A stretch of 30,556 nucleotides of DNA from Klebsormidium nitens (taxonomy: Eukaryota > Streptophyta > Klebsormidiophyceae > Klebsormidiales > Klebsormidiaceae), in contig DF237769.1 in assembly GCA_000708835.1 (NCBI GenBank), positions 1 through 30,556 on the forward strand, in the 5' to 3' direction. Position 1 is the first letter of the stretch; every line of letters starts with the position of its first letter. This document shows positions 11,507 to 20,857 of the stretch, one piece after another. The notes under the pieces were generated by a model, which had not been told where the DNA came from, made no database searches, and worked only from the letters and a program-made list of their open reading frames with translations. Both the position numbers and the translations under genes were made by a program.

Positions 11507-14401
11507 TCACTGCATGCTCTGTTTGCTTGGTGTCCGCGCAACCAGTCTTAGCTGCAGTACCCAGGCATACGCTATCCCCAAAGCACAATAAGTGGACACC
11601 AGCATCAACGGCAGGAAGGGAAGCTTGCCGCCGAGCAGCGCTGGATGGACCCAGCTCGCGTACAACTCAACGAAGACAAGCCCTATAAGGTAACCCCGCT
11701 CAAGCCACGTCAGCAATCCCTGCTTCCTCGCCTCTGTACCTTCACCACCGCTGACCTGTGCGTCGTGCTCGGGCCATCCTGACGTCACCTCTGACCTGTC
11801 CGGCGACTTTGCTGACATCAAGTTAGCGGTCTTCGGTTCTGAACTTTGGGGATTGTCTGAGGATCCGGAGAAGTGGTCCTGGAGGCAGGCGGACGTGGCA
11901 AGGCAGTAGAGCGCAGTGAGGAGGACTTTGATGGGGTACTCGCGGGGCTCAAAGAGGAGCGGGAGAAGCGAGAAGTGCGCCACTGCAGAAAAAGACACGA
12001 AACGACGTGAAGCAGTGCGGCCAAAGCTGACAATCCGTGCTGCTTCAAGGTAAGTTGCCAACTTATAGGCTGTGAACGATCGGAAAACAGAGGTTACAAG
12101 TGTAGGATTTTGAAGAGCGGCCAATAAGAGTGCAACGCCTTGGAGTCGCGGAATTGACGCCTAGATCCCGAACTTTCGACTTCAAAAGTATGTCCCAGAT
12201 CCGACTCAAAACTACATGGTAAAAGCTGCCAGATCGATCGACCTACCCGAAGGGTCTGCAACAAGTATGAGCAAGCCAAAGAGAGACCTCCGCAACGTTT
12301 CGATTCGATGAAAACGACCGCAACTTTTCAATTCGAATAAGATGACTGAGAGAAGCCTTGAGATGAAACGCCAGGATGCGAACCAACTTCGGCTCACCCG
12401 TAGAGAGAAAAAAGTAGCGGCCCGCTTCTTCCGGAGACTCCACCGCCAAAAGCGCCAGAGGCACGACGGCCGTCAGGATCGCCTTTTCATGGACGTGCCA
12501 CCCGAACATAAAACCGCATAAGTACGAATACGCAACGCAGCGCAGGAACTCGGAAGGGCGGGGGTTGCGCCAGATGCGCACGAGGCAGGGGAGCAAGGAC
12601 AGCAGCACCAGAAGGGCGGTCAAGAGGGGGGTCACCTGCGCATACGTTTGACCGGGGGGGGGGTGGAAAGGCGTCCAATCTATCTGTGGTACATAATCGG
12701 GCAAGTGGCATGGACTGTGGGAATGTGATCAGGTGCAATATCAGGACTTCGAGATCTGTGTTTGAGTAGAGAGGCTTGAGTAGGGAGTTTATAAAGATGA
12801 TCGGCTTTATAGAAAAGGTTGATGCAGGACGTTGCCTTTGAGGATTCGTATTTCGTAGGTCAAAAGAATCGGAATCGAGATGTTGAATCCTTCCAGAATC
12901 GGGCCTCCATATTTCCAATGTGAGGGAATCCCCAATTGGATAAGGAATCAATAGCGACTTCGAACAAGGGGCCAAATGGTCCTAAACGACCACTCTGAGT
13001 CCAGAGAAACAGACACACAAAAACCTTTCGCAGGGTAAGTAGTCCGCAATTCCTTTTCTGTCCTGATTCTTCAACAACCGGCATACTATACAGACTTCCC
13101 CTCAGTGGTAACAAAGGGAGGCTAGACTTTATGCCAGATCTCAGCAAGGAAATGTATAGGTCGATTCACTTTACGACGGTGCACTGCAAGCCAACTCACA
13201 GCGGTGCACTGCAAGCAAGAACGCTAAGCAACCTAAATCAAGCTCACGCGCGCGTAGAGCAAATGAAGGCTTTTCATGGCAGAAATTCAGCTGTCTTACA
13301 GTCTGCCGTCTCAATTGTTTCAGATCAGTATTGCTACCTCGGGTAAGAGGAAGCAAGACCAACCTTCAAGCCGCACAGATTTCGCATACCACGCCAACAA
13401 AGTAAGTTGCTTACCTCAGGCAGAACAACATGTCCGCCAGACTCCCCGACCAATCCCCCAGTAAGTGCCCCTGCCCTCTCCGCCACCCTTAGTCCCATCT
13501 TCCGTGCCACCACTGACATCACCTTATCGGCACTATTATACAAAGCCCATGCATTTGGCGCCCAGTAAGCGTGCGTCAGCCCCCGGCCAAAGGGGAACAA
13601 CCGCAACATCACTTGCGGTATCTGCTTGTAATATACAAAGGGTCCAAATGCTGCCCCGATCACTGACAGCACGGATGCCGCCAACACGACAAAGCGGACA
13701 AACTTCCGAGGCCCTCGACAGTAGTGGCGTAGTAAGTACACGAAATAGACAGGTCCCGCAACCATGAAGAGATGCTTGCTGCACAGCAGGGACGCAAAAA
13801 GAACACCACCAAGCACATCCCGCCCGCTTTTGATCAAGCCAATGCTCAGAATCAACAGCCCCAGCAGAACGCCGTTGTACTGGAAGTGAATGTGGTCGAC
13901 CATGATGAGACCTGGGGAGAAAATGACCGCACCAGCGGCAAGCGCTCGCTTGCTTGCTGGAAGACTGCACGCATAGTTGTGCACGGCGAAGAACAAAAGC
14001 ACGTCGCTCAGCATGACTGTCGCTCTCATGTACAAAACCGCCATGGGGGCATCATACTCCAACCCCTTCTTCACGTCCACAATCAGAGGGTCAACTAGAG
14101 GCGCAGGGAGGGCCAACAGTTTCTGAAACCAGGCAAAGAGGGGAGGGTAGTCGAGGGTCCAGGGAGAGGTTTCATCAAGGTACCACTGTTTGACGGGCAG
14201 GGAGTGCGTGATGGCCAGCCAGTTACGGTGGACCTCAAAGTCAGTGCTGTGGTAAGACGGCACCAACAGGAGCTTCAAGCAGGTGACGGCCAAGGCTATC
14301 CACAGGATGGAAGGCGCCATTCTGGCGCCCTGGCAATGTCCACCAATGCCACTCCGCGCTCCCTGGACCTCTCCCACCAGGCCACCTAGACTGCCGTTCA
14401 T
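11507..14401 (-). CDS. ALG8: ALG8, dolichyl-P-glucose:Glc1Man9GlcNAc2-PP-dolichol alpha-1,3-glucosyltransferase
   Basis: A GT-C (GT57, ALG6/ALG8) multi-pass ER membrane enzyme that adds the second glucose to the lipid-linked N-glycan precursor in the ER lumen. Exons on the minus strand: 14401-13415, 12635-12398, 11982-11507. Phases join and give 1701 nt, 566 aa. Family hallmarks in order are the first luminal loop STDFEVHRNW with its acidic residues, LDYPPLFAWF, HFQYNGVLLG, FGRGLTHAYWAPNAWALYN (typical of ALG8), then FGWHVHEKAIL in exon 2 and FSLLPLLF plus LPFLPLMLVSTYCALG in exon 3. An ATG at 14320 (MAPSILW) would give 539 aa, closer to usual ALG8 length, and starts directly before the first TM. 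I list the upstream ATG only because the frame is open. A hydrophilic insert of about 50 residues interrupts the C-terminal part. Its neighbours are functionally unrelated. Confidence 0.94.
13177..13216. repeat. 15-nt direct repeat in ALG8 intron 1
   Basis: CGGTGCACTGCAAGC occurs at 13177-13191 and again at 13202-13216, 25 bases apart start to start. It lies within the first intron of ALG8. No function is apparent. Confidence 0.8.
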
Positions 14402-15447
14402 GCGCAAGCCTGGCGCCCTGCATGCCAGCTCACCAAGTCAGCATTGGAACGCAGTTTTCAAGATCGCACTTCACCTCGCCCTACCTAGTTGAGATCTTGC
14501 GCGAAGAGCTCGGAACCACTGTATCAGAGCTTCGATCGACAGCCGTTCACTTCACGAGTTCGAAGGATCGCGGGTGCGCAAGGGCAATAATATCTTAGAT
14601 CTGATTGTGGGGTGAGAAGAAACAGCAAGGTCCGAAACAGCGGAAGGCGTACCCTGGCGTAGCCGACAGGCGGTTATGCGACGCCCAACTCAGTTCTCTC
14701 AAGCAGATCTGCAAACGTACAGGCGCGCATGGTCAGCACAATCCCCAACCGATTTTCCCAGCCCTTGCGTGGAGTCGAATGCAATGTCATCCAGCAGGCA
14801 TGCACACACTGCGCAGTGCGCACGGTGCGCAGCTTGTTTGACTTCAGCTTTGGCCACGGTGCGGTTTCGATCTCCTGCCCGGGCACGTCACTTCCGCGCC
14901 AAATCAATAGCGTATGTATAAGCACCTGCTACCCAGAAAGTGACAGCCGAGGTGGTTCATTGCATGCCGCCCGATGGATCAAAGATCTGCCATCGACCAC
15001 AAGCATGGAAACGTGTGTCCCTCTCAGAAGCCACCTGCATTTGGGTGGCCGGCGTATGGCGGTCGTGACTTCGCGCCCCGCCTGAGCTGTCCAAGCTTGA
15101 AGGAACGCGCATGACGTTGACGGCTGGCATGGATCCTCCCTGAAACCAGCGCATGTAAGAGGAAGAAGCAACCAAGGGGGAAAGGGGCGCAGCTGCTTCC
15201 AAACGGAACTGGCGGAATCTGGATAGACAGGTTCGCGAGGAACAGTGAAGGAGATTGTAGGACACCTTACATTCAGCTCGCCTTCCAGCTTTACATTGCC
15301 AGAAGTGCTCCACAGTGCTTTTGTGAGGTAGCGGTAGCAAAAGAAGAGTTACAAGGAGGCAAAGAACGGCGCCAAGTCAATTTGTAGAGATAGGCAGCTT
15401 CTCTGCTTCTCAGGCTTGCACAAAAGAGAAGATCAAGAAGAAACAGC
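14402..15447. other. Divergent 5' spacer between ALG8 and the DnaJ-zinc protein gene
   Basis: About 1 kb between two divergently oriented start codons, so it should contain both promoters and 5' UTRs. The short frames inside match no family I recognise. I saw no clear TATA element at a convincing distance from either start. No repeat of note was found. Confidence 0.55.
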
Positions 15448-16801
15448 ATGCCAGCTGTGCTCGTAGCCCCAGTTGTGGTGCAGGGGGTTGCCACTGCCGG
15501 TCTGCTGGCTGGGGGAGTCCTGCTGAAAAGTTTTCTGGATTGGGAGGAGGTGAGCATCTTGAGTCCTTGCACCTTCCTTTCCCTTATCTGTCTGTGCCGC
15601 AGGAATTAATCCTGTGCTTAATGTCTTCTGCTCTTTCTTTCGACTCTGCACGAGGCTCATCTGTATGCATGGGGTCGCATCAGGTTGTTGTAGAGCCTTG
15701 GTTGGTCGCTTGAGCTTGTTCTCAGCTTGCAGTGTATGCATGGGGTTGCATCAGGTTATTCGCAGAGCCTTGGTTGGTTGTTTGAGCTTGTTTCTCAGCT
15801 TGCAGTTCATTGTGCAACCTGCGAGGTCTTGAGAGATTAAGCTAACGGGATTGAAGCATGTTGGTACTGAAGGGGGTCAGGTTAGGTCCTGCAAAGACAT
15901 GAGTCATATGTGGATCTGCTTGAATGGTAGCTTTATCAGACGATTCTCAGATAGACTACTCTATGTCTTTGCCCCAGATTTTTCGCCAGAGCCTTGTTTT
16001 ATGTAAAATTTGGAGGTGCAGGAGACCTGTGTCTTTGTTTGATCTGAGGAGGGGTGTTGCTGGAGTCCATCTTTCTTCCTCAGAACAGGGTTGTGACTCT
16101 CCTGGGGTTTCTGTTTTTCTGCTGTGGGGTTATCTTTTATGAAACTGGCTGCCTCTTGCAAATTTTTCCTTGGTGTCCCTTGCAGATGTCTTCGCATTGG
16201 TATAGTGCGATCATTGCAAGTCAAAGTCGCAGCTGCATGCTGGTGCTAAGCCGAGCAGCACCGTAGAAAGGGGTTTGAGCAGAATTGGATAGATGACTCG
16301 ATCAGAAGATTTGAGACATGCGGCGTCAAGATTCATGATCTGACAGCTCCATCTATGTTCCATTCTTTGCAGCGACAAAGAGAACAGGCAGACTACAACC
16401 GTTGTCCTACCTGCAATGGGCGAGGCCGTGTGCCGTGCTTCTGCCAGAGGTGGTCAGACGGGGATGTTGGGTGCAGTACTTGCGCAGGTTCAGGGGAGAT
16501 GCAGTGCAACAGTTGCGGAGGGGGTGGCACTGGGGTGCCTATTCCTATCAAGATTCGGGCAGATGAGGGGACAGGGTCATCTTCAAACGGAGGATACAGG
16601 ATAGACCGAATGTCAAGATTCATTCGACCATCATCGTCGAGAGGGGCTGCAGCTGGGGCTGTTAGTGGTGCCAGTGTCTTCAGTAGAGGCACTGGCATCT
16701 CATCCCTTAGAACAGACGCGCAAATGGGGACTGCAACTAGTATGAAAACCGCAGCAAGGCCAGCTTCGACAAGGACGGTTTCTGCATTCCCCAAGAAGTA
16801 G
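15448..16801 (+). CDS. Small DnaJ-type cysteine-rich zinc-finger protein with hydrophobic N-terminus (BSD2-like domain)
   Basis: Two exons, 15448-15549 and 16373-16801, join in phase 0 to give 176 aa. Residues 1-34 contain a hydrophobic, Ala/Val/Gly/Leu-rich stretch (about 3-28) that could be a membrane anchor or part of a targeting signal. Residues 45-88 hold the zinc-binding pattern: CPTCNGRG (45-52), CFC (56-58), CSTCAGSG (68-75) and CNSCGGGG (79-86), the CxxCxGxG repeats of the DnaJ central domain. No J-domain is present. The motif RWSDGDVGC (60-68) resembles small plant DnaJ-related proteins, which act as chaperone or redox-type zinc proteins, some of them in plastids. Residues 91-176 form a Ser/Arg/Thr/Ala-rich tail, longer than I expect for that small family. 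The location (plastid or another membrane) is inferred only. An AATAAA lies downstream at 17161-17166. Confidence 0.86.
15662..15805 (+). repeat. Tandem direct repeat (71 and 73 nt) in the intron of the DnaJ-zinc gene
   Basis: Unit 1 spans 15662-15732 and unit 2 spans 15733-15805. Both start TGTATGCATGGGGT and end CTCAGCTTGCAG, with scattered substitutions between. Each unit ends in a pyrimidine-containing tract plus TTGCAG, which resembles a 3' splice site. The true acceptor is further downstream at 16372. Confidence 0.88.
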
Positions 16802-17949
16802 CCATGCTTAGGCTACCCATAGAACTTGCCTGCTTCTAGAAAGTGGATTGATGCACTTATTCTAAGGTACATTCATTGGATGGGGATGTCCGCGGCTGAG
16901 GTTCACTGGTGGACGATTGGTGTGTTTTGACCAAGACAGGTACTGTACAGATTTGGTGTGCCAAGTGGCATGCATAGAAGAGCTGGTTGATAGAGGTTTG
17001 ATAGTCGTCCGTACATTGAATTATCGCTATTGTTAACACAAAGCTTTTGTCATGTTCATGCTCCCTTTTTCTTACACAGCAGTTTTTGCACAGATTATTT
17101 CGACAAGTTCGCATACGAGCCTTGATTTGTGGCCTTCCATTGGGCTTATGGGATGTCAACAATAAATGGTTTGCACATGAGCTTTGTTTATGTGGTCGTT
17201 TCCATCGGATCTTTGGAATATTATATTATCTTTGGAACAAGATGGTTTCATGTCCAATGGTTGTGTCTTCATGTTTGTGTGAGATACTTTACTGCAAAAA
17301 TCAGTGACCAATGACCATGGCCGCATTACTCACCATAATTACAAGAAATAGGTCGTTAGTTCTGAGCACCATCAATTGGTGAATGTGGCAACCATTTGTA
17401 TACCTGTCATAAGCATTGTACCGGTATACATTTGGTGTTTCTATTATCATTCTACAGTTCCATCTAAAAAAATACGCAATTTACATACTTGAGGATGATA
17501 TAAAATTCAGGTTGAAATGCTCATTACAGGTATGCGTTCAAACTGGTAGTCCTGCACTTGGAACAAAATATAGTATGAAGAGAATGTGCAATTAAATCGA
17601 GTGCGATAAATAATTGAAATAAATTAGTTGCTACTCGGATCGACTTGCACGAGCGAGAGAGTGCTGGCTCCCCCATTCCTGCCTAACTTCAGTAAGCTAC
17701 TGCCTTATTAAAATATGTGGTGATATTGACTATTCATATCCAAACTCGGCAGCAGACTAAAAGCACCATGCTATCGCACATGAAAGATACTTAGATTAAC
17801 GTGCATCATGGCAAGTGGAACCAGATACTACAGTGATTGCGGCTCAACATGTGCCCCCTATGTCACAATAGCTTTAAATGGCAAATCGGCGGTAAACAGT
17901 GAACACAATGTTCGCAAATCATCTGTTACACCAATCACGTGTATTGGTA
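16802..17949. other. Convergent 3' spacer between the DnaJ-zinc gene and the Cgr1-like gene
   Basis: About 1.15 kb, noticeably A+T-rich from 17000 on, between two convergent stop codons. It probably carries both 3' UTRs. AATAAA at 17161 on the plus strand is a candidate polyadenylation signal for the upstream gene. No coding exon is supported, and the open frames are short and lack family features. Confidence 0.55.
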
Positions 17950-20292
17950 TCATGTACCCGCAGCTGTCCGCAACAACTTCCGTTGCTTTTTGGAGGCTTT
18001 CATCTTCTTTATGGTTTTTGGGTTTGTAATCTGCAAACAGATCAATCAACTCATCAGGGAAGGTGCAAATTCAAGCCAGCATAAGCTGAGCAAACAATTG
18101 CAAAACTTTGATCATCAGTTGCCAGAAATGAAAATGAGCTGCAAACAACCACATCACAGGGGACACTGCATCCATCTAAGGTCCCATGCCGGTGGGACCT
18201 TGAGAGATGGCATGAATCGAAGGCAAAGTCGAGAGCACAAACAGCCCCACGCTCTGATTACGCGGGTTGAGTCTCAGCCCCAAATTCAGGACATGCAGAC
18301 TTATTCGAAGTTTTACTTGAATCTGGAGCATGCAGGCGCCTTTGATTCAATCAATCACAACCTAGCCACAGGCTACTGTCAACGTAGTGAGGAAACACAA
18401 ACCGCATACTAACAGTAAATGGCAAAACCCCCTGCAAACAAATCTGCCCATCCGGCTGATCAATGATAAAATTGCATCACCAACACAAGCAAGCACCACA
18501 AACGCCATGCAAGATGATACAACGCAGGCTCTTCAAAACCAAAGCGGCCATGCAAATACAACACGTGAAGATTTCGAATCGGTTTCGCCTGAAAGCATGC
18601 GCAGACAACCAGCAATAAATAAATCCACAAACGGGGGCGACCTGAGATCAGGATGTCGAAACAAGCCAAGCCCAGCCAGACAACCAAAAAGAAATTCAGA
18701 CCACCAGCAACCAGCGGCCTACTTGCTATTTCAACTAGTGGACGATCGACACCGCTCACCTTTTGCACGACGAGACTCTTCAGCTCGTTCTCCTCTTTCC
18801 TCTTTTTGCGCTCCGCGACCTGCGCCCGCTTAGCCTGCAGGAAAACGTCATGACCAGCTGTATGAATCTCCAAGCTCCAGCACCTTGTCAAACTAATGCC
18901 TAGCTGTCATGGCAGGCTTCTTGTGACAGACAATGCCATTTGCGTCAATCTCTGGTCTTCAATTGCCATTGTTCGAGATTTGAAACGTTGAAGTGTTTGA
19001 TTCCATGATTGATCTTTTGATGAACATTCGGTACAAGGAACTTGGCTCGAACAAAACCTTTTACTTGAGGCTTCAAAGAGTACTGCGGAGAGATTGAGAC
19101 TAGAACTGCTAAAGTACGCTCCTCTGAATGATCTCCAACACCGATAAGCCCTTCGCCAGTGCTTCACCGTTTGTTTACTGACGAAGTCTCCGATTAGTGG
19201 TAAGAGGATCAAGCCCAGTGAGGAGGTAGATATCAAAATAAACAAAAAGCAACAATTGGCTTTGAAGTGAAGTACAGCCACAATAGGATGCGGCCATGCA
19301 CCCCATACTTTACAGATTCAACAAAAAACAGACTGGAAAGTGGTTCTTTCAAAGAACGACTTATACATGACAGGTTGAGACAGACTCCAGCTGGTGCACC
19401 TGTACATCAGATCTGCACCACCCTTCCATCGCCAACAGATACTACATCAAAATGCAGTAGTGTGTCACAGCATGACTCTCCACGTACCTGCTTGTTACTT
19501 CGGATTGTCTCCTTGAGTACCTCTTTTCTTTCCTGCAGAACAAGAGGATTACAGTGAGGCCCCCCAGATGACGTCACTGCTTTGAATTCACAATGTGATG
19601 ACTGCAAGGCAAAGGGGCACCAAAGACAATTACTGACAAGGTCCAGAACCCCTAATGCTTACAGCAGTGTTCTCCATATAAACAGTGACGTCCGAAACTC
19701 GATGCTTGAAGAATCTGTCGTATGCAACTTGATGCTCAAGAATTACTATCAACACAAAACGGACCGGTGCAGGAAAAGAAGAAAAGACTTGGTATGACGT
19801 CTCCGAAATCACAGACTACTGAATATCAAGTGCAGCTGTAGGTGGGCATAAAATCAGACGCAGAGTCTGCAATCTGACTATTTCCTGAAGAGCTAATCGG
19901 AAGATACTAACCAAACCGTTACCACCAACTGCAGGGTAATCTGAACTTGGTGACATGAACCAAGTACTCACTTTGAAGGACTTCGCTTGCGCTTTCAGCT
20001 GCATCTTCTTCTCCCAACTAGTCTTCAGCACCGCCGTGCCATTCCGTTTCAATGACGACGTCCGCTCTGACACCGCCGCCCGCCATTTCCTGCCCGATGC
20101 CCGCCCCCCTAGAGTTCCCGTATAAGATTTCTCTTCTGCTACTGCGGCGACCGCCCCCGTGTCCTCCTCCATGGGCACTGGCACCCTCTTGGCTGCCTGC
20201 TGCTCTTCTTCCCATTCCTCTGCTTTTCGTTTCCTTCGCTTCTGATGCCCCACCCCTTCGTCGAGGTGCCGAAAATCGAGCGGGGCGGCCAT
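17950..20292 (-). CDS. Cgr1/CCDC86-family nucleolar rRNA-processing protein
   Basis: Four exons on the minus strand: 20292-19972, 19532-19488, 18834-18760, 18030-17950. All junctions are phase 0 and the product is 173 aa. The Cgr1/CCDC86 family (yeast Cgr1 is needed for 60S pre-rRNA processing) is recognised by its basic C-terminal half. The visible features are SWEKKMQLKAQAKSFK (92-107), ERKEVLKETIRSNKQ (108-122), AERKKRKEENELKSLVVQK (129-147) and ITNPKTIKKMKASKKQRKLL (148-167). The order SWE.KM, then ENE.KS.VVQ, then NP..IKKM, then KKQR is the family order. The N-terminus has a basic nuclear-localisation-like patch HQKRRKRK (16-23) and an acidic Glu-rich patch. The segment from 92 to 147 should form a charged coiled coil. 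The same frame is open upstream to 20451, but MAAPLDFRHLD at 20292 is the more likely start. Divergent from TMCO1. Confidence 0.86.
18178..18201. other. Perfect 9-bp inverted repeat in intron 3 of the Cgr1-like gene
   Basis: AAGGTCCCA at 18178-18186 is followed by a 6-base loop and then TGGGACCTT at 18193-18201. The transcript of either strand could fold a 9-bp hairpin. It sits in the intron between exons 3 and 4 of the Cgr1-like gene. No known RNA family is recognised. Confidence 0.7.
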
Positions 20293-20857
20293 GTGAGCTG
20301 CAAATCTAGAGCAGCCAAAGGTGGCAAACTCTCCTCGTGACTTTTGCAGCGCTTCACAGAGTGCTCTTCTTGTGGAGGTTTTCAACTCGCCACCGCCACA
20401 GCTCCGAGTCCAACTTCCGTTCAAGCAAGAAAAGGTTGGTTTGCTTTGCATGCGACTCTGAACTTCGAAGGGACACTGTCAGTGTTGGACTTTGGGTTAT
20501 CAGTCTTTACTCTTTGAGGCCCCGATACGCAGGCGTCTTCAACAGGGTTTAAACAAACTTGATATCAACCCAAACACTGGTAGACACTTGAGCGCCTCGC
20601 CTCGTCATAGGTACCCACCATCTGGAGATCTGTGAAGTGTGTCCTGCTGCAGAAATTATGGAGGCCTCGCCAGGCCGCTAAAAATCGAGACTCGAGAGCA
20701 ATCCTGCTAACAAGGATTGAAGGAGTTGGCTCAAGACATGGTGGTGGGAAGGAGCAGGCATTGAGAGCTGACCTGCTCATGTGATCTGCGCAACCGTCGT
20801 GGTGCATTGATCACCTGCCAAACCTGTCTGTGTAAGGGTGGCCTCCGTTTATCCAGA
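20293..20857. promoter_or_regulatory. Divergent promoter region between the Cgr1-like gene and TMCO1
   Basis: 565 bases separate the two proposed start codons, which point away from each other. Both promoters and both 5' UTRs must fit here, so a shared bidirectional promoter is plausible. No individual element could be assigned. The octamer GTTTAAAC, a perfect palindrome, lies near 20547. If the Cgr1-like gene starts upstream at 20451 instead, the spacer shrinks to about 400 bases. Confidence 0.45.

Noticed and set aside
18460-18891. 143-aa minus-strand open frame taken as a separate membrane protein
   Set aside because: Only 18760-18834 is coding, as exon 3 of the Cgr1-like gene. The hydrophobic remainder reads through the GTGAGC donor into the intron.
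20293-20451. Upstream in-frame start extending the Cgr1-like protein by 53 residues
   Set aside because: The added residues (Cys/Ser-rich) are unlike the family, while MAAPLDFRHLD gives a clean start. It is not excluded, but is less likely.
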